A stretch of 64,000 bases of DNA from Pelodera strongyloides (taxonomy: Eukaryota > Nematoda > Chromadorea > Rhabditida > Rhabditidae): assembly GCA_036852015.1 (NCBI GenBank), contig JAANDG010000063.1, positions 248,001 through 312,000 of the forward strand, written 5' to 3'. Shown here piece by piece: positions 12,900 to 24,822 of this stretch. The translations under genes and the position numbers were made by a program. Every line of letters starts with the position of its first letter. The first letter of the stretch is position 1. The notes under the pieces were generated by a model. The model saw only the letters and a list, made by a program, of their open reading frames with translations. It ran no database searches and had not been told where the DNA came from.

Positions 12900-13737
12900 A
12901 TATGGTAAGCACAGGATTGCCGGTTCGTGAGATACATGGCACAAAAACTGATAATTAATAGGTTTTTTTCGGCATTATGTGTATATAAATATGAATTAAA
13001 ATCAAGGACCCGAACAAAGATTTTTAAATGACCCCATACCTTTAAATGTCACACGTCAATTCAGAATCTTGCGCTTGTTACCGGATAAATAGAGAGCAAA
13101 CCGCAAACCTCTTTGCAAACTGCAATAATCTCACTCACTTTAAACGGCGGACTAAAAAGACGTGGCCAGCATTATTTTCTGATTTGGAAGACCTTACAGT
13201 TAGTGCAAACCACTCATTGTGAAACAGTCGTCCTCGGAGACGGGAGACACTGACAATAAGACCGTCGTATTTTTGCACGATGCACACTTCACACACTTAC
13301 TTGTTCATGCTTCAGAGCATAATATGATCGAGGTGAAAGAAAATAACCATTTTTGTTTAACACAACATACGTTTATTACGAATCAAAATGTATCGCGCAA
13401 AATTGCCTGGACCAATTCGTTGCAAACACAAAACCTGAACGTGGTCGCTTACCGTAGGAAACCAAATGCCACACATCTATTCAGAATCTGTTTATTTTTT
13501 TTCGCAAAAGCCAGAATTAATTGTGGATCAATTTATTAGTGGAATATAGAAATCTTTCTTATAAAGAATAAAGACATACAACGAACAGTAAATCAACGTA
13601 ATAAATAAAGAAAAAGGACACACAAGCTGGAGGACCAAGTTCAACTTACAATAAGTAAACAAACAATTTTTCGAGCAAGCATCTTGATTGCGTTCTTTTT
13701 ACCACGAGAAAGTCCTAATTAGTTACGCAAAATTGTC

Positions 13738-13821
13738 TGTCATCCGCAGGATTCGAACCTGCGCCCTCCGAAGAGGACTGCGACCTGAACGCAGCGCCTT
13801 AGACCACTCGGCCAGAATGAC
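13738..13821 (-). tRNA. tRNA-Leu(CAG), copy 2
   Basis: Second 84-nt gene, 922 bp from the first, inside the tandem duplication. Stems and anticodon CAG are the same; the T loop reads TTCGAAT, the commoner form. Both copies look functional. Confidence 0.93.
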
Positions 13822-14384
13822 ATATTGTAAGAACAGGCATGCCGGTTCGTGAGGTACATTTATACAAAACCTGATAATTTATCGGTGTTTTTTTCGCCCT
13901 TATGTGATAAGACCTTACAGTTAGTGCAAAATTATGTGTATGTAAATATGAATTAAAATCAAGGACCCGAACGAATCTTTATAAATGACCCTGCTTTTTA
14001 ATGACCCTTGCGCTTGTTACCTGCGAATTAAAGAGAAAATAAAAGGAATTTTGAAGAATGGAAAACAGCGTAAAGGAGTCATTTAATATATCAATATATT
14101 AAATGTAGAGAAAGTGATCGTGTCTTTATAATAATAGATTTAATGTTAAGGCAAACAACTTTTTCAGCTCTTGTATTTTTTTATTCAGTGCAAGAAGATC
14201 ACTCACTGTAAACGGCTGACTAAAAAGACGTGGCCAGCATTATTTTCTGATTTGTAAGACCTTACAGTTAGTGCAAACCACTCATTGTGCAAAACAGTCG
14301 TCCTAGGAGACGGGAGACACTGACAATGAGATCGTCGTATTTTTTACGGTTCACACTTCACATACATGTTCATGCTACAGAGCA

Positions 14385-17300
14385 CTATGTTTCCGGAAAT
14401 TTTTGATGGCACTTTGGTGTTTTTTTTTGTGCAAAATCTGTCAGAGACGTGACTTTGGCTTCAGATATTAAAACTACAGGAGTGCACTTCTTCTACAGTC
14501 CTGTGGTTTTCAAATCTAGGAGTTTTCAAAATTAAACTCTCCTTTAGTTTATTTTTACGTATATCCTGCGCTCGATTACCATTTTAGTAGAACCGTGGTT
14601 CAATTTAATTTTTTCAACACTGGCTGTCATCTGTATTATTTGTACATCGTGCGCAGATTGAAGAATATTTACCATTAATTAGCTTTTCTCGCAGTTCTGA
14701 TTTGGGTTTATTGTGAAGGAAAAAATATAATCATTTGGCAGATCGTTGACGTTTAGTCAGGTCCCTTCTTCTTCTTTGTTTATAGTCGCCAGGTAATGTT
14801 CATGGCGTAACTTCTACTATTCTACAGGTAACAAAACGAACGAAACTATTTGCAGGGAAGGGATACAACTGATCACTTCCAGAATTTGACAACAATGTGG
14901 TGAACGACAGCTTCATGCAACTCAATTGAGCTCGATGATAACGCGATCACCACCTTCTCACTTACTGTATCAAGTTTTTTTCATGTATGTTTGGGCAAAA
15001 TATTCATCAATACTCTGTACATGTGCACTTTACACATCAGTCTTGAAGATTGAAATAACTTTTAACCACCCATTTTCATGAAAATTTTCTTCCGAATGTC
15101 CAATCCCTCGAATTTATTAGGCTGGAATAGTGACCGTCCTTACTAACTTTTTTTATGTATAATTGTAATCCAATTGTGGAGGCGACTTTTGCAGTTTATT
15201 GCAAGTATTGTAGTCAAAAAGGAAATTTTCTTAGAAAATCAGCATTGCCACCCACTCGGAAGGAAAGTTAATTACCGGAAGTATAAAAAAGCTTGGTTTT
15301 TTTTATAAGAAAATGCAAACAATTCATGGAACAAATAGCTGTAACAAAGTGAAATATCCAAGTTTGTCAACGGTTTGTTGATCTATGACCGACGACAATC
15401 TACCATTCGGCTACAGTACCAACAACTTACAGAGTGAAGAACTCAAAGCATCCAGGTGTCCAGACAAATTTCAATGGTAATGGTAAATTCGAAAAATATA
15501 TTAAATACCGCCGAAGGAAGATTAGAAAAGGTCGCCTTCCTTGTGAAAAAAAAGAATGAAGAAAAACAGGGGGTGTGTTTATCGTAATCTGGTTCCACAG
15601 TGGTTGTTTTCTTCTTTTCCACTTCTTCAGTGACCAATTTTCAAAGAATTTTCCAAGGCAAACATTATGTCTCCCTTGGGCTGTATGAGTATCGAACCCT
15701 GGTTGTGTTCATGAGTTGAGACTGATGCCAATGATCCACACTGTACTCTCATTCGCATAATCCAATATTATACACTTTGTTCGTCACGTTCTCTGAGTAG
15801 TTCACTTGTACCGGAACACATTATCCAGTGTCGAGTACAGCACTCATGCGGGCAACAACCTTCTATATGGTAACGTTGTATAAGCTGTTAATCATATGGT
15901 ATGTTGTTTTCAAAGTTACTTTCCTTGAACCATTTTTTTTCGCTCAAGGAAATTTATCGTGGGGTTTTTTTTTGAGGGTGTGTGTGTTCCCTTTTCAAAT
16001 GTTTTGTTTCATGTGTATACTGGGAACTCTCAGTTTCGTTCAGATACACAAACATTACGTAGCTATTTTTGCAGAAACAGAAGTACAAAGCAATGCCCAA
16101 TATAAAATGCCGATCCCTCCTGTGAAGTCATTATTCTCCTTGATCTCACAATCAGCACATTTCACAAAGAAAATATCGTGAAAAAGTGGTGCACAAACAC
16201 TTTAGGTGTATCGAGTTTCCTTACGTCGTGGCAGGCTATTTCCCAAAGGGCCAACGGGAAGAAACTGAAAATAGTGTCGAAAAATAGTTAAAACAAAACG
16301 TTTTAAGTAGGGTTCGTGTGGAAATAGCTAATTACTCTGCTTTTTTGGAAGAGTTATTTGCGAACTAGTAGGTCTCTCGGGGGACCGTACGTCAATATAG
16401 TATTTTTTTCGAACATTTTTTTTCGAAGAATTAATTTCTACTTCCAAACGCAATCCCTGGGGTGCAGTACAAAAACGATGAAGATACGTTGTTTTTGTAC
16501 ACAAAAATATCTTTGATATCAAGTGTTTTTTTATGTTAAATCGGTACCTTTCAATACTCGAGGGAAATTAAGGCTTGTGTGACGAACACACGGTAATAAC
16601 CACATCGATCACGTTGTGATTCGCTGATTTTTGGTCGATTGATCCTTGCTGAAGACAGTTGCTAAACTACGGTTAACGTTTCAAGTGATATTCGGCATAA
16701 ACGACAGATATATGAAAACAACGTTTATATGTAACACAACAAAGAGAGATATTCGAGGATTCAGCCACAATAATGGAAGAGTTCAATCGGGTTGAACTTG
16801 TAGACTAATGGGGGTTTATTCAAGATGTATTTGTTGTGTGCGTAATGCTCACATTTACCGAAATCAAGCAGATCTTGATCTTTTTGGATTTTTTTCTTGG
16901 ATCCTGTTTTTTTTCTGGATGATTGGTGAAATGTTATGGACGAAATAGTGACATTGAATCAGTGGCTTGATAAGTACAGCTTGATGCCCTTCTATCAATG
17001 TGTTTCTTCAAATTAGCTCAGTTTATGGAACAGTTAAATAGTAGAGTTGTGATCCACCTAGTGCCTCTTCCTCATATTCGGGCTGGATAGTAATCATCTT
17101 GCTGCAATACTTTTGAATCCCAATGGCTTATAAATGAGGCGCAAGGGCGCGGACACACATTCATATTATAGGAGCTTCCTACGAATGAGTTTGGTCTGCG
17201 TGAAACGAAACTGTTCTTTGTGTAAGCACCAAACGTCAGTACAATGCAGTCGATGGCTATCAATTTCAGGTGATTGCATCTCGCAATATGGCTTATTAAC

Positions 17301-18083
17301 TGTTAAAATTGGGCAAACGGTTTCACTCACCATCAACCCGACGGCACAAAATTTCTCCATTTTACTCGTGCGGTTTCTTGATCTACCCACCTGTATTGAA
17401 AATGCTGCTGATTTCACGATAGTTCACTTAATCGAAAAACAATATTTGATTTAAAACTAGATGTTGCCCCGGAACTTCATACAAATATCATATTATACAA
17501 AAAAAACTAGGTAAATACCATATCGGATTCTCGCCCAAATCATGACTTCGCCCATAATTTAAAAACCTTCTCTTTCAGCGTGCAAAATCATCTACCGATG
17601 TAAATTGTCCCGCAAAAATTCAGTAATTGTGTTACCCGGATCCCCTCTTACATTAATTAAATTGTAATAAAAAAAACTGCTCACGAATGGCAGCAAAGTT
17701 CGAATACGTCTACTTCTTTTGTGGGAACTCAGTCGACGTCTTTTGTCTTTCAGCAACCAATTACTATTTTCTCGCTAAAAGAAGTAATTGAATTGCCACC
17801 CTGTGTAGTAGTAGACACGTCTATTTTTGGATAGATGCAATGCGTTATGGGGAATAGGCTAAGATGCACGTCATATCGAAGCAAACAGTTTTCATGCTAA
17901 TAACGCAAGGTAATCTGTCGAAAAGCAACTTGTTTTCTGGTGAATTGGGAAACAAAAGAACAAAAAACAGCGACTACATCTAAACTTGGAATTTTTGTAG
18001 TGATTCGCTCGGCTTTCGAAAACCCAACTGGCTCATGTTGCAGTACATAAGTCAGAGTAGGTTCTGTCAATTCTGTCAACTTA
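14385..18083. other. Stretch without a supported gene
   Basis: AT-rich DNA. Short open frames on both strands have no recognisable domain and no convincing splice-site chain. A tRNA-like fragment on the minus strand lies near 15660-15750 (B-box GGTTCGATACTC, with TGGCATCAGTC about 45 bases before it). Nothing else is supported. Confidence 0.5.
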
Positions 18084-18184
18084 GATATTTATATATATAC
18101 AACTCTTTATTCAAGCAATACAATTTAACACACGAACAAAAATTGTATTACTTGAATAAAAAGTTATATATATATATAAATATC
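18084..18184. repeat. AT-rich hairpin
   Basis: Arms of about 43 bp, from GATATTTATATATATAC to TATATATATATAAATATC, are separated by about 12 bp. They share the inverted core TCAAGCAATACAATTT and AAATTGTATTACTTGA. It is a small fold-back, possibly a MITE remnant. Confidence 0.6.
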
Positions 18185-18187
18185 TAT

Positions 18188-18470
18188 CACTAACCCCCTC
18201 CCCCTCACCCCACCAAATACCTTTGGTGGGGTGTAGTGCCATTGGTTAGCACTAGATACCTTTGGTGGGGTGAAGGAACCCCCTCACCCCACCAAAGGTG
18301 CAAAAGTTGGTAGCTGGGTAAAACCAGCGGAGATAAATCGACTTCCCGAGCAGATTGGCCACCGGGAAGTTTAAATGGCCAGTATGTCCAGCCTCTGAGC
18401 TGGACCCCGGTGCACCGTTTCCGCGGATTCGGTTGATATAACCCGGTTCACTTCATCTTTACCTTTTATC
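18188..18470. repeat. Palindromic CACCCCACCAAAGGT repeats and GC-rich interspersed repeat
   Basis: The motif CACCCCACCAAA(G)GT or its reverse complement occurs four times between 18203 and 18300. It is followed by a GC-richer block (18301-18450) with short inverted pairs such as CTTCCCG/CGGGAAG and CCAGC/GCTGG. The block resembles an interspersed repeat with hairpins rather than coding sequence. Confidence 0.4.
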
Positions 18471-18972
18471 TATCACTACGTTGATATTCTCGTATTTGAG
18501 TGACTACCACGCGAACTTTACTTGATTGATCTTGCTTGATCTTGCTTATTGTTAGCACTCACACAGTTATCGCTCCCTTTCATACCCTAGTTACAATTCT
18601 TCTTCTCAAAATCGAATCTCACACGACGTCTTTTTTTAGGTAAATCTGATTTTCGGGATTTAATAAGATTTATAATCCGAGGTGCCGAATGCTATATATG
18701 TACGTGACATTTGCCTTTGCGGATTACGCACCGTAACCGAATTTAAATTAAATGAATAAGCAAACTTGTTTTTGCAACCATAAATACTACGCGCTAATGG
18801 CTTCTTTTGGAATTTCTAAAACAATTATCATGCAAGAAACCCCTATGTTGTGGTTCTCAACCCTGAGCGGATAAACGATTAAGAAAGAAACGTTTGCGTT
18901 TGTTTTTCGTGAAAAAACGTAAGTTGCAGATGAAATGGGAAAAAATGATCACCCTTGTTTAGGCGTTGCCTT

Positions 18973-19143
18973 TTAAAGCGAAATGCTAGCCCCTTTGGAA
19001 AATTTGCATATGATAAGCAAATCCGCTGTATCCTATGCTAATTTTGTACGATCGTCCACGGCAATCGTACAAAATTAGCATAGGATACATAGGATTTGCT
19101 TATAATATGCTAATTTTCCAAAGAGGCTAGCATTTCGCTTTAA
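18973..19143. mobile_element. TTAA-flanked hairpin MITE, 171 bp
   Basis: The arms from TTAA-AGCGAAATGCTAGCC and GGCTAGCATTTCGCT-TTAA run inward to GTACGAT/ATCGTAC at the centre (about 19050-19068). They are nearly identical apart from a few small indels. TTAA borders both ends, as in the larger element at 11697. There is no ORF. It is probably a non-autonomous element of a TTAA-duplicating transposon group. Confidence 0.7.
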
Positions 19144-20459
19144 ATTAACAACATCGACTCGTTTCACCCATATTTGCGTCAAAATGTTTTTTACCAGTTT
19201 CAATAGAAGAGCACGGCTGGCAGTTGTTTTGGGTTACCACATTTTTGGTGGAGCACTGCTTCGCCAAGAAATGTTTATTATATTTTTTTTGGCTGGCTAA
19301 TTCTGCTCTTATCAAAGCTGAACTATTTTGCAAAATCCACCACTGAAATGCCATCAGCCTAGGTACTTATGCTCATCGTTTGGACTTAAATGTAAGTCAA
19401 AATAAATCAAAAGGGCAGACCAAAGTTCATTGAAAAAAGAAGCACTCGCTTTTCTTACAGCAATATTTGTTGAAATGTGGTCTGTACTGGACAATCATCG
19501 AATTGTTTATTGCTCACTATTTAGCATATTCCTTCAACCAACGTTGAGTACAGTAATCCCCCGCGAAAGTATATAGCTGAGCTTTTCTTGTTTACCAAAA
19601 GTGTATTTAGCTTCATCCGTGAAATCCTCTGTTTTGGCAACATTGCACGGTATTAAAATAACCAATATCAGCAGAGGCTCATGGGTGTTTGTTTTTATTG
19701 AAATTATCTAGGAGCTTCACATAAATTACTTTAACTTAGTAGTCATACAGGATTGGCTCTAATTTATCAGTTTGTTTAAAAACAAGCGAAAAATTGTTTC
19801 GTACTTAAAAAAAATTATAGTCTATCGGAGAAGCGTATATTTCAATTCACTAAAGTAGTCTGCGCCCTGTCCGATAATCAAGAAATTTATGACATTACCG
19901 ATAAAGTACTTGTTATGAAAGGATCGAGTCCACATAAATGTTGCATGGCCTACACACGTGTTCTCGAACTTTTAAAATATATTATGATAAAGAGTTTGTC
20001 CCATCGTAAAAGCATGAGCGGCTAGAGTTGCTGATCCCAACACGTTTGGCGATAGATATCCTAGACTACACAGACGCATTTCCGAGACATACCATTCAAA
20101 TAATTGTGCTTTATTTTTGACATAGAGTGGTTAAGACCGTCGGAGCAGACAGAGTGATAGAGAAAAGGGACAGATTGGGACAAAGGAGGAATAAAGATCG
20201 AGAGGAAAAAATCTGCTAAAGCAGTGCCAGGCAGCAGGGCCAGCACCGAGCATAATTGATAAGCTCTTGCGGTGGTCATGAATGGCCTGATGCCTAATAT
20301 TCCTCTGCATACACAAACCACAGATGGAATAACGTTACACTGAAAACCAAGAAAACAAGAAAACAAGTGCTATCCACAGTAATCTGGTTAATTGTTAGTA
20401 CCACAACAAGTATACGGGAAATACACTAATAACACAAGTAAGAAAGGGGGTTTCGGCTG

Positions 20460-20670
20460 TGTTAGCATGGGTAACTATATGGCACCTGTAACACATCGAG
20501 AGCCTAATTGTGGCTAGCTACCCATGCAAAGGCCGCATGTTTGATTCCCGTCGCAGGCCATCACACTCGCGTGTAAAAACAAACAGCCCCTTCCGGAGAA
20601 AATTGGCCAAGGCTTAAAGGCCGTGCTGAGGAAGACCCTTGGGTTCGGTGGAGATAACGTTTTTACAAGG
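20460..20670 (+). repeat. tRNA-like interspersed repeat (SINE candidate)
   Basis: A B-box-like GTTTGATTCCCG near 20550 is followed by a GC-rich tail about 110 bases long ending GGTTCGGTGGAGATAACG. The last part resembles the CAGCGGAGATAAATCG block of the 18.3-kb repeat. No full cloverleaf can be drawn. Confidence 0.3.
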
Positions 20671-20879
20671 TTGACATTCAATACCGTTATATGTAGCTTA
20701 CAATTAGTCTCCCAATAACTCGGCTGACTTTTCTAGCAAACCCCCAATCATTATTTTTGAGGTACCGTGGTTCGCTTTCTGGAAATCCCTCTAGACCCTT
20801 TCTGGGAAGAATCCCGCAGTAATGAGCACTCAATAACGTCTAATTACGTAGACTATTCTTAGATATATGCATGAGGTGC

Positions 20880-21062
20880 GATGCCCGTTCTGCACGTCTC
20901 CCGTTGTGACGTCCCGTTCCAACTCGTCCCCTAATTATGCAATTCGTTCCATTTAATTAGCGCGCCTATATTTTTGCCGACCCGAAAAAATAATGCTCTC
21001 TCCCGACCAGGTTCATTACATAATGCCGAACGAAGACTAAAGCAAAAAAAAAGAGAGAGAGC
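20880..21062. promoter_or_regulatory. Possible regulatory block with CRE and homeodomain-type sites
   Basis: This stretch is less AT-rich than its surroundings. It contains a full CRE-like TGACGTC (20908-20914), two TAATTA-type sites (CTAATTATGCAATT and TTTAATTAGCG) and closely spaced CGTC/CGTTCC motifs. It lies just downstream, in minus-strand terms, of the putative exon 21132-21317, and would be intronic or flanking if that exon is real. The inference rests on motif clustering alone. Confidence 0.3.
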
Positions 21063-21131
21063 ATGCATGAATTAACTTCACGTTCCTTTTTGCCGTCTAT
21101 ACCGCTTCACTTGTCACGGAATCAGGTTTAT

Positions 21132-21317
21132 TCATCCGATATTAATAAGAGAGAAAACGTCTGTGGTTGGGATAACGCTTTGGGAGTTCGAGGAATGCCG
21201 TTGGTCTTTACTCTTTGCCGACGATCGCGAATATTGCGTGGCAGGGGGTGGTGTGGCATTACTGTAACTAAAGGCAGCTGATTGGTTGTGCCCGTACCCA
21301 GACACCCAGGTGTCCAT
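21132..21317 (-). CDS. Putative Ser/Asn/Pro-rich coding exon
   Basis: An open frame of 61 codons starts ATG GAC ACC TGG and reads a low-complexity, polar sequence with pieces such as GYGHNQSAAFSYSNATPPP and SSAKSKDQRHSSNSQS. The composition is typical of disordered N-termini of nuclear proteins and unlike translated intergenic DNA here. The frame stops at 21132, but donors (AGC-GTTATC, GAC-GTTTTC) lie inside it, so this may be a first exon. Which gene it belongs to is unclear; the minus-strand ankyrin gene is one possibility. No domain is recognised. Confidence 0.35.
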   Translation of the reverse strand: MDTWVSGYGHNQSAAFSYSNATPPPATQYSRSSAKSKDQRHSSNSQSVIPTTDVFSLINIG

Positions 21318-22143
21318 ACAACGATTCGAGGTGGTCGATTATCGATCCAAATACATTCCACTTGAGGAGGCAAACATGAGAGCTATGGAATTTAATACGT
21401 CAATTTTCAAGGGTACAAAGCCTGAATACCCAAGACATTCTTTAGAGAGTCCATCGTTATTTTTAACTATATGTAACGTAAACATATGTTTTGTAGGATT
21501 CTTGCGTCAGCAAGTTGCATGCCTAGTAGTCGATACAAAAAGGAACTTGGTAATAAGACAAATAGACCGAACCTACGTAATATACTATTTCACTAGTTCA
21601 GCTGCAAAAACTACAAAACCTGGCTAATCTCTGAATGCAGTATACTGTAGGGATATATTGTATGGCTTCCAGACTACGTTTTAAGAAAATTAAAGAAATG
21701 AATAGCAAGTTTTCAGAAAAAACAAATAGAGTTGTTTTTACTGAAATACGGTGATGCGAGAAATTATCATAAGGTACCTCCACGACAAAACAAGCATGAC
21801 AAATCCAAAAAAAAGTGTTTATGGTGCCATGTTTAGTAGCTTCAGATTACTGAAGTACTTCCTTTGGTTAAAATATATTTAATAATTTTAATTAACTTCT
21901 TGTTTTTCGTCTTTCACAACTATATGAAAAGTGCTTCATTGACAAAGATTGAATGAAATGGGCAAAGATTATAGGTCGTGTTTACGTTAATTTGAACATT
22001 TGAACATTTATTAGCTTTTCAGCACACACCAACAAAGGCGGAAAGTTAAGAAATATATCAATACTGTATAAACTTGTTTGTACATCGATACGTATAACAA
22101 AACATGACTGAATACTATCAACTGCGGTTACTATAAAAGTTGT

Positions 22144-22859
22144 TTATTTTTCTAAGACTTCATTAAGTCCTTTAGCAAAGTTTTCAAGTTCCATATTAGT
22201 TGTATCATCGCACTCCTCACTATCAGAAACATTCGATTTGAAAGATTGATTGGTTTCAACAATTGACTCATTATCTTCGGGCAATTGCGACACAACAGGG
22301 GACAATCGACAAAAAGTATCCTCGTGGACTTGTTCAATTGTCGGTGAGGTCAAAGGTCGCGGTGACGTAACGGGTTCTTCCTTGGTTTGGGCACGTAGAC
22401 GAGCTTCTTGCCGAAGGAGGAAACCTTCATGGCGCTGTTTCGGGGTTTCAGCACGGCGAACATTCAGATGAGCGAGTTCGGGGCATTTATTCATCTTGTC
22501 AGCAAGATCCTTAAAAAACGGAATACGGAAACCAGGTTTCATTGAACAGAGAATAGGCCTGGGGTCTTTTTAGGCTTGCCCACACGACCAATAATGTTAA
22601 ACGAATCGGGTGAGCATTTAGAAAGAGATATGATTTTGGATATAATATCAAGCTCATTACTCACCCGATCGTTTTCCTCCAAGTTCAACGTCACGAAGTG
22701 ATCCTTGAGTTCGTTTCGGCGGAAAGCTTCCGTGCTTTCTTTATGAACGAAGGTCTTCTGTTCAGAGAATAATTGGGTGATAGTGGATTGAATAGTCTGG
22801 CGAATTGAAGCACCAGGTCGGGAAATAGGTGTGATAGTAGGATCAATAATGACGGACAT
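22144..22859 (-). pseudogene. Retroelement ORF1-like protein, one frameshift
   Basis: Two abutting frames, 22859 down to 22572 and 22571 down to 22144, make one intronless protein of about 238 residues if one base missing from an A run is allowed for (T5 on the plus strand, 22567-22571). The order is: N-terminal region, LEENDRVSNELDII, then IIGRVGKPK and, in the second frame, DPRPILCSMKPGFRIPFF, then VRRAETPKQRHEGFLLRQEA, and an acidic tail. The IIGRVGKP...RP start and the TPxQR...LRxEA end match the RRM-like and C-terminal parts of LINE ORF1-type RNA-binding proteins, an inference from pattern. No reverse transcriptase frame is nearby, so this is an orphan or degraded copy. The break could also be a base-calling error in a homopolymer. 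Confidence 0.5.
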
Positions 22860-24733
22860 TTTTTGGCGGGAGACGCGGAGAGTGCAACCGCACGCGGCCG
22901 GTGCACAAAGGCGAATTATTTACGTTATGTTTACGTTAAGTTAAGGATGATATCGTGATTTGAGCAAGAAGGGAACTAGGATCAGAAATTGAAAGGGGCG
23001 ATGACACAGATAATGAAAATTGAGTGATACAATGCTCCGTAATATAGTTCACAGTGAAATTCGGAACATCTTTAGCCAACAATTATCATAAGACAAAAAA
23101 ATACAGAAGTTTGCCTAAGCTGGTCGTAAGTTATTGAAACAGTTACGTGCATTCTGATGCGGATGTACAAGTAGATACATCAGTAACTTACCAATCCCAA
23201 TTTTAAAAGCTTCCAGTCAAGTAGGTCATACAAAGGTTTACCATATTTTTTCGTATTTTACGGACGGAATTGAAGAAAAAAAAAACTATGTAGCCCACAA
23301 GTAGCTATTCAAAACATAATGAGACGCAAAATATGAGATCATTCTATTAATATATTTGTTTCATAACAAAGTTATATAGATAACCATTTTTCGAAGAGGC
23401 TATGTTTGAAAGCATGTCCTATTTCCGCAATTCCAATTTCTAATATGTAGCAAATTTTGTCTATTCGTATAATAGTTGCCTTTATGTATTGTTTACAATT
23501 TTTGTTTTTGTTATCTAACAACCACGCGGAAGATTACGAATAATGTATATCATTCTGCATGTTTGAGAGTTGATTAGGTCCCTTCTAAGTGTAAGCTGAA
23601 CTCGGTCCAACGTGCATCATTTCGGTTCCTGGTTTTCTGATTCGATGATTTTTCACCTGTCTATTTACGAACGTCTTTTGAAGAAAATGCCGACTATTCT
23701 TTTTGAATCAGTTTTACCGTATTAAATAATTTTTGATTTGTGCGAGTGAAGCGTAAATCAGAGTTCTATTCATTTAAGCCCTAAGCAATGCGTATTTCAA
23801 TAGAGTATTGTATTGCTTACTGTAGGCACGCATTAATTGGCTATTTACAACCACTGTACCAACGTAGGGCTGATGTTTTACAAATGGGTTTCTTTTTTCT
23901 TTTTCCTTTTCTTTTTTTTTGAAAATTGCGCATACAGAATTCTATGGAAATAAAATAAAACAATGCGGACCACTAATTCTGTCTATTCAAAATCATGTAT
24001 CGCAAAAACGCAATCATGGCTGGGCTAAACGAATATTTTAGGAGAAAATCATCTTACACGTAATCTTTGGACTCAAAGAACATTAATACCGATGGGAATT
24101 ACTATGCTAATAAGTATTGATAGTAACATAGGTATTTTTGTTGGAACCCCTAGCTTTGTCAAAAGACTACAGCCGCGCCGCCTTAAATGCATAGAAGTTT
24201 CGTTAGAAATATATATTTATCAAATTTCCCTGCCCCTTTCCACATTCCAATGTAATTATCAGTCGGGAAGAAAGTAATTCCATTCGTATTAAGAATTTCG
24301 TGTCATTTGTATAAATGAACATTGTTTTCTTGGATACCCCCTTCTAGTTTGTGTGCAAAACAAGAATGAACTCTATGACTCACCCAGCAGTGGCAGATTT
24401 TCACAGCAAAACAACAACAATTTATTCAGCTCTCTCGTGCTCAATGATGAGACTATAATCGGAAATTGCCATTGAAAACATTCTTTTCGTACTACCTTGT
24501 AAACCAGAATTGTTTACAATAAGGCCTAAGCGACTACTGTATTGTGGTTTCCACGCGTAAATATAGAAAAAGCAAGAAGAGGATTCCGGGAACCAAGACT
24601 CAAAAGATCTGTCAGCAGAGGAATACGTTAAAAGCAAATGTGAAGTGTTTGTAGGGGAACAAGGTAACTTTGGAAGTGAAGAAAACTCGCTGGAATGGTG
24701 TAGTGCTAATCAAATTAAACACAATAAACAAAT

Positions 24734-24736
<3 letters not shown>

Positions 24737-24817
<81 letters not shown>
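24737..24817. repeat. 81-base A homopolymer
   Basis: An uninterrupted run of 81 A. It is preceded by AATAAA at about 24723, 14 bases upstream, which is the normal spacing of a poly(A) signal and tail. That suggests a retroposed transcript tail, but no parent coding sequence was recognised upstream and no target duplication was found. Assembly error in a homopolymer is equally possible. Confidence 0.95.

Positions 24818-24822
<5 letters not shown>

Larger units (their letters stand above)
12585..14384. repeat. Tandem duplication carrying two tRNA-Leu genes
   Basis: Unit 1 (about 12585-13323) and unit 2 (about 13324-14384) share an opening TGATCGAGGTGAA, the tRNA gene, the flank after it (TGCCGGTTCGTGAG, then AAATATGAATTAAAATCAAGG) and a tail (GACGTGGCCAGCATTATTTT to GGGAGACACTGACAAT). 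Unit 2 is longer. It holds a nested copy of the GACCTTACAGTTAGTGCAAA segment near 13911 and an unrelated block about 14040-14200. The units have diverged at scattered sites while the tRNA parts stay almost identical. Confidence 0.8.

Noticed and set aside
15443..16181. Frames of 64-117 codons
   Set aside because: Rich in Phe from T-runs, without domain or splice evidence; the tRNA-like fragment explains part of the region.
20230..20297. Minus-strand frame with acceptor TGTATGCAG and about 20 coding-like residues
   Set aside because: No exon with matching phase was found on either side, so it was left out of the gene list.
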